Assembly (NCBI GenBank): GCA_029204225.1
Contig: CM055097.1
Location: forward strand, 60,679,467 to 60,743,466
Length of the DNA stretch: 64,000 nucleotides
Origin: Diphasiastrum complanatum
Lineage: Eukaryota; Streptophyta; Lycopodiopsida; Lycopodiales; Lycopodiaceae
Reading direction: 5' to 3'
The notes beneath the pieces are model-generated. The model was given only the letters and a program-made list of their open reading frames with translations, had not been told where the DNA came from and ran no database searches. This document shows, one piece after another, positions 1 through 9,960 of this stretch (positions are counted from its first letter, which is position 1; the number at the start of each line of letters is the position of its first letter). The translations under genes were made by a program, and so were the position numbers.

Positions 1-520
1 CGGATGTTGTTGGTATTTTCTCATCCTCGTCAATCTCATAGCATTCTATGAAATTGATCCAGGATTCAGTAGGTCTGGCTAACTCCTCACCCCATCTCAA
101 AAGGTGACCCCCTATTGGACTGGCTGTGAGAATGCCTGGAAAAAATATTTGTTTGGTAGACCAGTTTATAATAGCATCTGCTTGATATAACCATGGTCTT
201 CCAAATAATATTGAATATGGTGGTGTATCTACTGGGCTTATGACAAAGAAATTCATAACAAACGTCTCTGTCTCTATAACTACACTAATAGCCTTTAGCT
301 CTCCTACTGGTATGCATTTCAATGTGTCTGCTAAATGGATTTCATGGTAAGTAATAGGCTGTATCTGTTTTTCTAGTCCTAATTCCTTAACCATTTATTC
401 TGTTATTAAGTTGATATTGGATCCTGAGTCTATTAGTTCTATCTATAGTATGATCTCCATAATAACACTAATCTCTGGAACTCCACAATCTTCTCAATCT
501 ACATATTCTACTTTATTACT
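1..520 (-). pseudogene. Ty3/gypsy retropepsin-like protease fragment (copy 2)
   Basis: Read on the minus strand, this encodes a retroviral-type aspartic protease domain. The catalytic motif LIDSGSNINLI lies near 440-400, and FGRPWLYQADAIINW lies near 225-180 and matches the flap/C-terminal lobe typical of Ty3/gypsy Gag-Pol (LLGRPWL...). Stops interrupt the frame, for example just before the IELIDSGS segment and after NLITE, so it is dead. The window edge cuts it before any reverse transcriptase. A second protease copy lies immediately upstream on the same strand at 695-1024. An endogenous pararetrovirus origin is possible, but the GRPWL signature favours gypsy. Confidence 0.7.
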
Positions 521-694
521 GTATGCAGGTATACTTAGTGTGACAAATCTCTCCCCTTCCTCACTCCTTACGGACTGAGGCCTTTCATCCTCCAAAGTAT
601 AGCTCGAGGATGATGTAGGTGTATCACCTTCATACTTATCCATTTCTCAAGATATCATAATTCTTTTATGACTTTTCTCTGTTGGTGTCTCCAT

Positions 695-1024
695 CTGAAG
701 GTAATCTCTCTCTTCTTCCAGTGGGTTATGACATCGGCTTGGTAGAGCCATGGTCTTCCTAATAATACTTTATATGATGATTCTCTTGTAGTCCTTAATA
801 TAATAAAATCCATTAGGAACTTATGGTCTCCATATAGACTGTAACTTGGGACAATTCTCCTATTGGTGATCTCGTAGTTGCATTAGCTAACCTTAAATGT
901 CTTAATGTGGGTGCTATTCTATGGTGAATGCCTAACTCGTATGTTGTTTCTTCAGTCATTATGTTCACACTAGATCCGGAATCTATGGGCACACTATCTA
1001 AAATGCAGCCATTGATTACTACCT
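695..1024 (-). pseudogene. Ty3/gypsy retropepsin-like protease fragment (copy 1)
   Basis: The minus-strand translation gives VVINGCILDSVPIDSGSSVN with the catalytic D-S-G near 1000-980, then ELSQVTVYMET, then LLGRPWLYQADVITHW near 760-715. This is the same domain organisation as the neighbouring copy at 1-520 but a clearly diverged sequence. It has at least one in-frame stop and no reverse transcriptase follows. Two gypsy protease domains in tandem suggest either nested or duplicated element fragments. Confidence 0.65.
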
Positions 1025-1040
1025 AAATCTCGGGTTGACC

Positions 1041-1309
1041 TTCGTCACCGTAGTTAAACTAATGGTAACTTCGCTTTTCTCCTCTTTTTCCTTTGCAAAA
1101 ATTGCTTAATTTCTTTCTTATAATACTGATTATCCTCTAATAACTATTTAAAAGTTATATTGTGCACAAAACGTCGCGAGTTCTAACATAAAAGTGAATT
1201 TACAAAGGTGCAAATAGGCCTTTACATGAATCTAGGCACTATAGCACATTTACATGTATAAAAATTGAAAATTTGTGCAATATAAAACAATAACTTTGGA
1301 TAATGTGGG
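1041..1309. other. AT-rich spacer, nothing recognised
   Basis: This AT-rich stretch lies between the gypsy protease remnant and copia A1. I see no ORF with family similarity, no LTR terminus and no primer-binding site, so the 5' boundary of A1 is not defined. Confidence 0.4.
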
Positions 1310-2447
1310 ATCATGAGGCTCCACATCTGCAGATACTGTAAGAGGACTAGCCACGAAATCAAGGACTGCCAAACTTTGAAGTACAACAACAAAAAGAAGA
1401 AGCAGTTCTAGCAACAAGCACATAGTGCTACAGCCAGTCACTCAAATCAGCAACAAGAAGAAGAAGAAGATGAATCAGCTTTCATGACCAAAGTCGAAGA
1501 ACAACAGGATATCGATTCCTGGTATCTAGATTCTGGAGCAACTCAACACATGACTCACCATCGCGACTGGTTCAAAGACTATAAGTCATTCACCCACTCT
1601 TGAGTTGTGCAACTTGGAGACAACTCATCGCATTCAATCGAAGGTGAAAGAACAGTCAGAGTTGAATTCAAAAGAGGACAAGTTGTTGTCCAACGTTCTC
1701 CATGTTCCAAATTTGACCAAGAATCTACTCTCAGTTAGCAGAATCACCGATTCAGGTCGGAGGGTCGAATTTGATACAAAAGGCTGCACAATTCTTGACA
1801 AATTCGAAAGCTTCTAGCCTACAAAAGAAGAAGCGGCTATCTGTACAAACTCAACCATTGCTATTCTTCTAACAGTCAAGCTCTTCACACAGCCCTGATC
1901 AACTAATATGTTGTGGGATTTCAGACTTGGCCATCTAAACTTCAACGGTATTCAGCAAATGTCAGCTCAGAGTCTAGTACAAGATCTGCTTTTAGTCAGC
2001 AAGCCAACTTCTCCATGCAAAAGCTGTATTATCAGCAAGCATGCTAGAAGTCCCTTCAGTTCAAACTCAGTTCACACATCCAAGGGCTTGCTTGACCTTG
2101 TATATAGTGACATTTGTGGACCGATGTAGACTGCTTCCATAGGGAGAGCTCTCTATTTCCTAACTTTCATCGACAACTTCTCTCGAAGGACTGCAACCTA
2201 CTATATGAAGAACAAATCCGAAGCATTCAAGTTCTTCAAGCAGTTCAAGGCATCTACAGAAAACCAAACCCAGAGGAAAATCAAGGCTCTATGCACAGAT
2301 GGAGGGGGAGAGTAAATTCCCACAGATTTCAAGGAGTTCTGCAAGACCAACGAGATACTTCAACAATATACAACCAGCTACTCACCTCAATCCAATGGTG
2401 TAGCTGAGTGAAAGAATCAGACACTCATCGTTCGTGGTGTACTCTAT
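1310..2447 (+). pseudogene. Ty1/copia element A1, gag-protease-integrase remnant
   Basis: This is a degenerate copia polyprotein. In order it shows a CCHC zinc knuckle, CRYCKRTSHEIKDC, at 1328-1369; a protease active site, WYLDSGATQHMT, with the Asp codon at 1529-1531; a GAG-pre-integrase domain with LWDFRLGHLN and CKSCIISKHA at 1908-2129; and the start of the integrase core (FLTFIDNFSRR, then TDGGGE) at 2130-2440. Stops and frameshifts break it at about 1600, 1815, 2127 and 2310. No LTRs or reverse transcriptase are present. It is the same family as A2 (23340-24480) and A3 (39735-45559). Confidence 0.85.
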
Positions 2448-2599
2448 ACAATGCGAAATTATTTTTTATGTGGTACAATCTTCAAGAGGATGTTGATATT
2501 TCAAAGGTGAGTTATTAGCCCTTTCTATTTTATCTTCATGTAAACTATTGTTTGTTATTAATATTCATCTAGTACATTGTTTATTGCAATTTACCCTAG

Positions 2600-2745
2600 G
2601 TGATTATACTGCTGTTGAAGTGTACAAATTTCAACAGGAGATCATCCTTAGTCTATTGGCCAAGTCAACTGCTGGGCCATCTAAGCCAGAGAATGTTCAT
2701 ATTTTAAATGAGACTGGGCAATTTGTAAATACCCAAGCTGAATAG
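2600..2745 (+). CDS. Possible 3'-terminal exon of an unidentified plus-strand gene
   Basis: An acceptor-like TTTACCCTAG precedes an open frame that reads DYTAVEVYKFQQEIILSLLA and ends QFVNTQAE before TAG at 2743-2745. Its composition looks protein-like and it converges on host gene 1, whose stop is at 2892. A donor-like AAG|GTGAGT lies at about 2507, but the phases of the two sites do not agree, so I cannot build a gene. It may be an exon orphaned by copia A1, or chance. Confidence 0.25.
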
Positions 2746-2815
2746 ATAGACATATAGACATATAGAAATAGAATTATAGACATAGAGACATATAGAAACA
2801 GAATCATTTGCATAG
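2746..2815. repeat. Degenerate ATAGACAT tandem repeat
   Basis: Repeated ATAGACAT/ATAGAAAT units directly follow the TAG at 2745 and lie between two convergent coding segments. It is short and imperfect, with no function apparent. Confidence 0.5.
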
Positions 2816-2845
2816 ATGTACAAAATCCCCAAATTTGGGTGATTT

Positions 2846-2851
2846 TTTATT
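2846..2851 (-). promoter_or_regulatory. Poly(A) signal AATAAA of host gene 1
   Basis: AATAAA on the minus strand lies about 40 nt downstream of the gene's TGA at 2894-2892. Position and sequence fit a near-upstream polyadenylation element. Confidence 0.45.
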
Positions 2852-2891
2852 GAATACATATATCAATTTGTACAATTGATTGTATGGATTT

Positions 2892-4231
2892 TCATTGTTC
2901 TTCTACAATGTTGATATCTGTTGGAAGATCCTTGCAGGGTGTTGTGTTTTCCTGTCTTTTTCGTATCTGCATGAAAGATAAGCAACTTGTTAATTTCTCT
3001 ATTCTCTAATAAAGTTACATATATAATCATTGACTGATTTACAAATCAGATTAAAATCTTACTAGCTTTCCATTGATAATGAATCTGAAGTGCTCTGGTA
3101 GAATTTCATTGTGCATTAAGACCAGTTCTTGTCTAATATAACTCAAGCTCCAATGATCCTCCACTAAAATTATAGTTAGCATATCTTCATTGTTGAAAAT
3201 GTGGACTTCTTTTCGATTTGTGTGACCATCCATGTGAAGGTCTTGATCGAGTGCCATCCAGGTCTCACTTATTCGTTTCCATCTCTGGTAACTGAATGTA
3301 AGACTAAGCATTTGTCTTGCAATGCAATAACGAAATATCATAGATGATTTTTTAATTCTACATTCAATATCTCCAACTGCCTTGCATTCCCAACCCACAT
3401 CCATCAGATCTAAAAGAGTGTCATCTGGCACATCCTTACAAACAAATAATGTTGGTGTTCTACGAACATTTGCATTTGAAAAAAAATCTACAAACACATA
3501 TAAGGATAGGTACCAACTTAATCTATCGACTTTTGATCCAGTGCTCGCTTTCATTGAGTTTGCCAAATCTAACAATAATTTGCATCTAAAAGATTCTGAC
3601 ACCATACTATCAGGTGCAAGCCATTCATCACTTCCAAAATGTGGCAGTGGTATATCTTCAAGATTTTTGAAACCTCCATGCATATCTGGAATGTACTTGG
3701 ACTCATAGAAAAATATACCACTATCTGCAAGCTCCTTAGAAGTTCTTCCTCTGTATTGTAATTTTCCAATATCCAAATGAATCACATCCAATATACTTGC
3801 TAGGGATTGTGATGGCTCCCATTCGCTTATGCTGGATGGATATAAATATGCAAGAATGCAATACATATATGATAACTGATATGATTTCAAGAAGTTTCAA
3901 AAGCATGAATGTTATAGATCCCAAAAAAATATGAACATACAGTTACATTTTTGGCGATCATGAATATTGAAATCTTGTAGATACAGTTCTAAATGCATAT
4001 AGACATGCTGAACCAAGACATATGAAATTGATTGCCCTTCTGGAGAAGTCCTAAAATCAAGGATCTTTGCTTTCCAATATGATTTGAATGTCATCTTAAC
4101 ATGCCTTTTGAGGATGGATGTAGTAGAACCCATGAGTTTTTGATATATCTTGTTGGTTTCCAAAATCCGGCTTCATCCTTCTCATTGTGAAGAATCACTA
4201 ATTCAATTTTAGATCTTGGTCTCCTTGCCAT
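2892..4231 (-). CDS. Host gene 1: unrecognised plant protein, spliced, with a 1-nt frameshift
   Basis: The model has three exons: 4231-3941, 3799-3063 and 2966-2892. The first exon starts MARRPRSKIELVILHNEKD. It shifts frame at about 4091-4105, where the loss of one A would explain MLR-stop instead of a continuation into MTFKSYWKAKILDFRTSPE. The intron 3940-3800 has CT|GTATGT and CCCTAG|CA (a GTAACT donor at 3946 is equally in phase). The intron 3062-2967 has CTA|GTAAGA and CATGCAG|ATA. The protein is about 370 aa with no signal peptide or obvious membrane span. The C-terminal part (SLSYIRQELVLMH ... FRFIINGKL) loosely resembles a ubiquitin-like fold by eye only. I do not recognise the family. 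An in-frame TGA lies upstream of WKQLEAIT, so coding may extend into an upstream exon. It could be a recent pseudogene, or the shift could be a sequencing error. Confidence 0.6.
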
Positions 4232-5190
4232 AGTGATTGCTTCCAATTGCTTCCAGAGTTTAGCGCCAAATTCTCAAATCTATGAAATGCCAGATCGACT
4301 CAATGTTATATGATACTTATTCAATGTGAATGGGTAACTGGACCACAGTAACAACATGTGGTAGCTATGCTTATTGTCTAACTGTGATGCATGTCACCAA
4401 TTCCTATGCATGTGATGACTTACTGTTGGCAAACCTATGTAGTTTGAAATTTACGAACATATTAACCAGTGTGATTGAATAATTAACTAGAGACAATGTC
4501 GTCGGGCAGATTCACACATTCGGGGCAGACACTATCCACCAATAGCATTTTCCATCCTGCCCTGCGGCAAACTCAAAATTTTAAAAAGTTAATTTTTTTA
4601 ACTTTATTATTTCTATCTACGTTATGTAGATTTCAAATATATGCAATTTCATTGGGCCACATGGCAGATGAAACTAAGAAAAAAATAAAAAGCATGTTTA
4701 CGAAGGGTCTTTTTTTTTTATTTTGGAACTCCTCTAATGTGAGCTTCTTCAACAATTTCACTCCATTAAAGAAACATAAAAGAAAATTTTTCTTCTTCAA
4801 ACAAATGTCTAAAAGAGATAGATCATGAAGTGCATGCTCTTGGGCTTTAGTTATGCCTCCTAGCTTACAAGAAAGAATCATTTTGATCATTGGAGGTGAG
4901 ATTGAGCTAGACATTCTCTCAATTATGTTGGAAACCAAGGGTGTTTCTTAGTTTCTCGATGAATGGACAAATAACTCATATCAGAAAGAATGTGCATTGA
5001 CAATGCAATTTCAAAATCAATCTATCTAAAACCCAGGATTAGAAACTTTTGGATATTATAGACTCTTAACCAAGCATGAATTTTGATTGAATTGAAATGC
5101 AATTAGAGGAAAGAAAGCTTATTCTACTGCACTTGATAGGTCGCTTACAGTCTTCGACTTATCGAACCGACTCATTTCACTTCCCTCTTT
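4232..5190. other. Intergenic, with noncoding repeat R3 (4580-4745)
   Basis: No credible coding sequence is seen; the ORFs here are AT-rich and low in complexity. The segment 4580-4745 resembles 12605-12775, sharing CTACGTTA-GTAGATTTCAAAT and GGAACTCCTCTAAT. The latter is a terminal sequence of the MITE at 12119-12762, so this is probably a relic of a related DNA element. Confidence 0.4.
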
Positions 5191-5208
5191 CCAACATGGC
5201 ATCGGAGC
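5191..5208 (+). mobile_element. LTR 3' end (CCAACA) and tRNA-iMet-like primer-binding site of copia A4
   Basis: CCAACA at 5191-5196 is followed directly by TGGCATCGGAGC, a variant of the plant copia PBS TGGTATCAGAGC. The A-family gag starts 190 bp downstream, which supports the assignment. A TGTTGGAA at 4927 could be the start of a much shortened LTR, but this is unproven. Confidence 0.55.
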
Positions 5209-5398
5209 ATAATGTTATATCAGAGCTGTACTACTTGATACCATTAGATACTTTTCATAGTATCATATCATAGCACACTTGCCCTTATTCTACAATTTGT
5301 GATATCAAATTTCAGTATCAGATAATTGATTTCCTATTGTAGCGTGGCACGACATCATTCTTAAAGTCATCAATTCAATCAACAAACTAAAGTTTTAG

Positions 5399-5790
5399 AT
5401 GGATTCTCAAAGTAAAGCTAGACAAGCTGAATTGATCCAATTACTATTTGTAGAAATTAAAGATGAAGACCTTGCCAACGAGTTGTGAGATGTCGTCACA
5501 AGTATCGAAGTGGAGCTTGAAGATGACACAGCCGACTCAAAGTGGAAGTCGAAGGATGGTAAAGCTTTCACGCTTATTATCCTCAATATATCAGACACTC
5601 AAATTGTCCACATATCTGAAGCTCAAACTTCGAAAGAAGTATGGGACATCCTAAGCTCACTATATGATGTGAGGGGGACGTGACTTCCAAGTTGCATCTA
5701 AGAAGAAAATTCTTCACTCTCAAGATGTCGAATGGTGATTCACTTCATAATCACGTTAACCAGTTTAAGAATTTCTTGCAACAAATTGCC
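5399..5790 (+). pseudogene. Ty1/copia element A4, gag N-terminal fragment
   Basis: From ATG 5399 it reads MDSQSKARQAEL, then KDGKAFTLIILNISDTQIVH, EAQTSKEVWDILSSLY and KLHLRRKFFTLKM. This matches the A3 gag at 40959-41447 nearly domain for domain (UBN2-type copia gag). It has an in-frame stop at about 5487 and a frameshift near 5680. It ends abruptly at about 5790 where gypsy gag on the opposite strand begins, so this is a recombination or insertion junction. Confidence 0.75.
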
Positions 5791-5908
5791 CGTACAAATG
5801 GAACACCAGACATTTTTCCTGGTCAAAAAAGTCAAAGCAAGCTTCTCAGGTTTCTTGTTTGCTTTTCCATGGAAATCTTCCAAGGCTTTTATCTTTTCAT
5901 CAAATTGT
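5790..5908 (-). pseudogene. Ty3/gypsy gag fragment
   Basis: The minus-strand reading is QFDEKIKALEDFHGKANKKP followed by VWCSICTG, the start of a CCHC knuckle. The same segment occurs in D1 at about 16830-16960. It is sandwiched between copia A4 gag and the B1 LTR, so B1 appears to have inserted into a gypsy gag here. Confidence 0.55.
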
Positions 5909-6636
5909 TGTGAAGTTTTTAGCACGTGTGAACTTCACCACACATCTTACAGGATCTTACTGAGGTGTTGTGATTGCACAAGATTGATCAAAGGACAGTA
6001 TGCTTGAAAAATCTAAGTCGAGCTCAAGGGCATACATCTGATGAAAAAATCTAACTCTTCACTATGAGAAATTAACGTCAGAAATAATTCTAAGTGTTCA
6101 GTATGGGGAAAAAAGGTTGCTCTCGGGTAGAGAGAGAAAATCAAGCATGAATAACTCAGGTAGAGAGAGAATGAGTCCAAAACACCAAAATCTCAATATT
6201 CACAATATGGCAAATCATGCCCAGCTTTCCCTACATGAGAGAGACTCAAATTCCTACAGTGCCGTTGCATGGAAAGTCCACTTAACTGAACTAATTCACC
6301 TACCAGAGATACACATGTGTAACTGCATGCATGTATGTTGCATGCACTGCATGTCAACTCATAAAACTACCTAGACATGTGTAGATCACTAAAACTACTT
6401 TGCATGTTGCATGCACTGATTGCATGTGGCTTGCATGCATATAGTATGACTTTGCATGTTATCTAAACTACTACATGTCATCAAAATAGAACATATCTAA
6501 CTCAAATCCGAGCTACACTAGAAGGATATGTGCTCAATTCACACTCCTTTTATGTACAACATGAAATTTAGTGGAAATCACCATGGACATGGCCCCAAAC
6601 TCGAGATAGGAAGATAATATTTTAATAATCTTCACA
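5909..6636 (-). repeat. 3' LTR of copia B1 (728 bp)
   Basis: This LTR is bounded by TGTGAAG and CTTCACA, a 7-bp inverted terminal repeat. On the minus strand it is preceded by a purine tract, AAGGAGGAG (polypurine tract), immediately upstream of TGTGAAG. It is homologous end to end to the LTR at 20601-21325. The middle is unusually rich in TGCATG/TGCATGCA palindromes (6310-6450). Confidence 0.85.
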
Positions 6637-9252
6637 CTCCTCCTTAAAATTTATGTTCTTATCAACATAGATTTCAAAATTAGGCCAAGGTTTGACCTCA
6701 TCTTCATAAAGACATTCTTGAGTAGAGGTTTGGTGAGAAGATTTGCAACACAATCTGAAGATGAAACATGTTCCAATGTCTCCCAATGACTTTTTCTCTT
6801 ACAAAATGATGAGCCACTTCAATATGCTTGCTCCTTGCATGAAAGACTGGATTATTTGCAAGAGCCTGAGTAGAAATGTTATCATTCGTGGTAATTGGAA
6901 GATCTTCATCTGCATAATACTTTAGCTCCAAAAGTAGCCTTTGGTTCCATAAAACCTCCTTAGTTGTGGTTGTAAGAGATTTGTATTCAGCTTCACAAGA
7001 TGATAAGGAAATAGTTGTCTGCTTCTTTGATAACCAAGAAACCAAGTTCCCTCCAAGAAATATAGTGTAAGCACTTGTGGATTTCCTATCCAACTTGTCT
7101 CCTGCAAAATCTGAATCTGAAAAAGCAATCAAAGTCAGATCTTCTCCTTCATAGAATAATCCATAATCCAAGGTAGAAGATATATACCTCAAGACTCTTT
7201 TAGCCAACTTCCAATGATATAACTTTGGATTCTGCATGTGTTGACTTAGCTTATGAACACAAAAGCTTAGATTAGGTCCAGTCACTGTTAACCAAATAAG
7301 TGAGCCAACAAGACTCCTATAAAGAGTGATGGCCTCAAAGGACTTTTCATCATCTTCCATAGGAACTTTTACAATGTTCTCCATAGGTGTATCTATGTCT
7401 TTACAGTTCTCCATATGGAATTTCCTGAGCATGGAAGGTGATGGTGTCTTTCCTCCTATTGCAAGATTTGAAAGCCTATTACAAAGATAGTTTGCACATG
7501 CAACTACCTCTCCCCAAAATTCTTTAGGCAGAGAAGCTTCTAGCCTAATGGCTTTTGCACATTCACACAAAGTTCTATTTTTTCTCTCAGCAATTCCATT
7601 TTGCTAAGGAGTATATGAACAAGAAAACTCTCTTTGAATACCCTCTCTCTCACAAAAGTCTTTAAACTTATTGGAAGTGTATTCTCCTAGTTGATGAGAA
7701 ATGAACATCAGAGTGTACAAGTTCAAATGGTTGCTTTGTCTTGATACTTGATCTAGGAAAAGGCCTTTTGTGTGACTTTTCTAGCACACAAGTTTTACAA
7801 GGTAGAAGCTCCTTTGATATTGTCTTTGGTAGACCAACAACTTTTCCTTCTTTGACCATAGATTGCATGGCTTTGAAATTGGGATGACCCAATCTCTTGT
7901 GCCACAGATCCTTCCTGTAGAACCTTGGTCTCATAAGCAATATCTGAAATGTTAGCACTCTCTCTAGAATCTAGTTTGTACAACTTACCAATTCTAGATC
8001 CTCTAGCAATAACCTCATTTTCTCTTGAGATTATACACTTGTCAACTTGAAACTTGACATCCAATCCACTATCAAACAACTATCCTACACTAATGAGATT
8101 CTTGGTTAATCTAGGTACATACAGGACATCATGTAAGCAAAAAGATTTTGATGATGATGCATGCAATGGAATACTACCTATTCCTTCAATTCTACACTCT
8201 ACATCATTAGCAGTATAGATTGATCTTTTTGCACCTAGATATGGCATGAGATTAGTGAAAGAGTTCCTAGAACTAGACATATGAAAACTAGCCCCACTAT
8301 CTATCCACCAAAATTCTTCATTCTTAAAAGGAAAAGATGAAAAAGTAGACATCATTAATGAATCCTCTCTTTCACTCTCTACACCCTCACACTCATCCTC
8401 ATTAGTAAGGTTAGCTTGCTTATATTGGTTCTTCTTCTTGAAACAATTTGATGCATAGTGTCCTTTCTTGCCACAGAAAAAACACTTGATCTTTGACAGC
8501 TTCTTCTTGCCACTGGATGTTGTAGCTTGTGAGGACTGATCCTCACCACATTCTTTGGCTTTGTCCTTCTTGAAGTGTTGTTGTCCTTTGCCCTTGCCTC
8601 TTGACTTGTCTCTGATGAAGAGTGCTTTGTCATCTCCACCATCTTTCAATGAAAGTCTGTTGATCCTCAGCATCTTGTTTTGTTGCCTGCTTTCTTCAGC
8701 AATGAGAACACCTTGCAGTGTCTCCAAGAATGGAAGATCCTCCCTGACAGCATAAGTCTACACAATATTGTCATACTCATCTCTAAGTCCATTTAGGACT
8801 ACTTGAACAAGTTCAGTGCTCTTAAGAGCATCACTAGCACCAACTAACTCTTGATGAAGATCCTTAACTCTCATGACATATGATGAAGCACTCGCATCTA
8901 CTCTTTGATAACTTAGAAATATTTGGTTTCTATGTGTAAGCAATCTAGAAGTATTTTTTATTTCATAGATTGTTTTAAGAGTATCCCAAGCTTCCTTGGC
9001 AGTGGTGCATGTGCTGATCTCTCTTAACACTTCATTGGTAACATTCATTTTTATAAAATGAAGGGCAATTCTAGTTCTTTTGTGAAATGTTGCAGCTTCA
9101 TTAGGTGTAGCAGGTTCTTCTTCAGCTCCACTCACAATATCCATTACATCTTGTAGAATCAATAATGATTCCATTCTGATCTTCCATATTGCATAATTGG
9201 AAGATGTTAATCTCTCACTGTGCTCTAAGAAACATGAACCAGATGAAGACAT
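6637..9252 (-). mobile_element. Ty1/copia B1 internal region, RT and part of integrase deleted
   Basis: Minus-strand order: gag (9252-8758; MSSSGSCFLEHSERLTSSNY) with a stop at its end; gag C-terminus with zinc knuckle CFFCGKKGHYASNCF and protease WWIDSGASFHMS (8727-8080); GAG-pre-integrase LWHKRLGHPNF (about 7910); a truncated integrase; then 7570-6704, where integrase sequence CAKAIRLEASLPKEFWGE runs in frame into PSMLRKFHMENCKDIDTPM and RNase H (FSDSDFAGDKLDRKSTSAYT, SLSSCEAEYKSL, HARSKHIEVAHH). The whole reverse transcriptase and the central integrase core are missing, so the element cannot be autonomous. Confidence 0.9.
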
Positions 9253-9960
9253 CTTCTCTATGAGAAATTCTAGTAATGATAAAAAATGGAGTTGAAAGGA
9301 TGTTGCTTGCTATCTCAATCTAGGATCTAACACAGATGTTGATCCACCCTATGAAATCTAGCAACAGATGTGAGAACAAATTCTCAACACAGAAAATCAA
9401 TCTATCTTGAATTTGGATCTTGCTTCAATCACAAAAGAAGAAGCACATGCAAGCAAGAAGTATATCTCTCCCACGAGCTTCAAAGTATTGCTAGACTCTC
9501 TAGGAACTTACTTTCAACTCAAACACAATAATATGTGTGAAATGAAAAGTCTAAGACCTCAAAACACTCACTTATATCCAATTCTACTTGATTGACAGTA
9601 AAAATTGATGAAAATGGTGAAAAAGACAGATGTGTGCTCACTTTGGCATATCCCACGAGTTGAGTACCCTCTCAAACTCTCTGATTGTCTAAATCTCTTC
9701 TAAAAACAACTCAAATTGATTTAGAAACAAAAGCAACACATTCTAGTCTTCAATACCTATCCAACAAGCTATAGAACATCAAATTTGGATCATTCCTTGA
9801 GAAGTAGCACTCATTAATGAGGGCTCATTTCACACATGTGAGCTCTCTGTCTGTACAGAGCTCCGCTGGATCAGATCAGTCTTGATTTGATCCACTTATG
9901 GTCCTCAGATTGCTTGTTTCTCAGCGAGTTTGAATCCCTCTCCCAGATTGGATCTAGATT
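9253..9960 (-). mobile_element. B1 untranslated leader, 5' LTR lost
   Basis: This aligns with the leader of B2 (19080-20580): both share AAAATCAATCTATCTTGAAT, ACGAG-TTCAAAG and TTCCTTGAGAAGTAGCACTC. Similarity stops at about 9960, before the PBS and LTR that B2 retains, so the 5' end of B1 was truncated and now abuts gypsy leader sequence. Confidence 0.65.

Noticed and set aside
1-1024. Endogenous caulimovirid (pararetrovirus) origin of the protease fragments
   Set aside because: The GRPWL motif after the D-S-G site fits Ty3/gypsy, and no movement protein, coat or RT of viral type is visible.
2455-2745. A two-exon plus-strand gene joining YNLQEDVDISK to the ORF ending at 2745
   Set aside because: Donor and acceptor are in incompatible phases and the first piece lies at a copia junction. 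Only the second segment is kept, at low confidence.
3382-3708. Plus-strand ORF of 108 codons inside host gene 1
   Set aside because: Antisense shadow of the better supported minus-strand exon with splice sites and a poly(A) signal.
4496-4938. ORFs on both strands over 4496-4938
   Set aside because: They mirror each other over Lys/Phe-rich low-complexity sequence and have no splice or family support.
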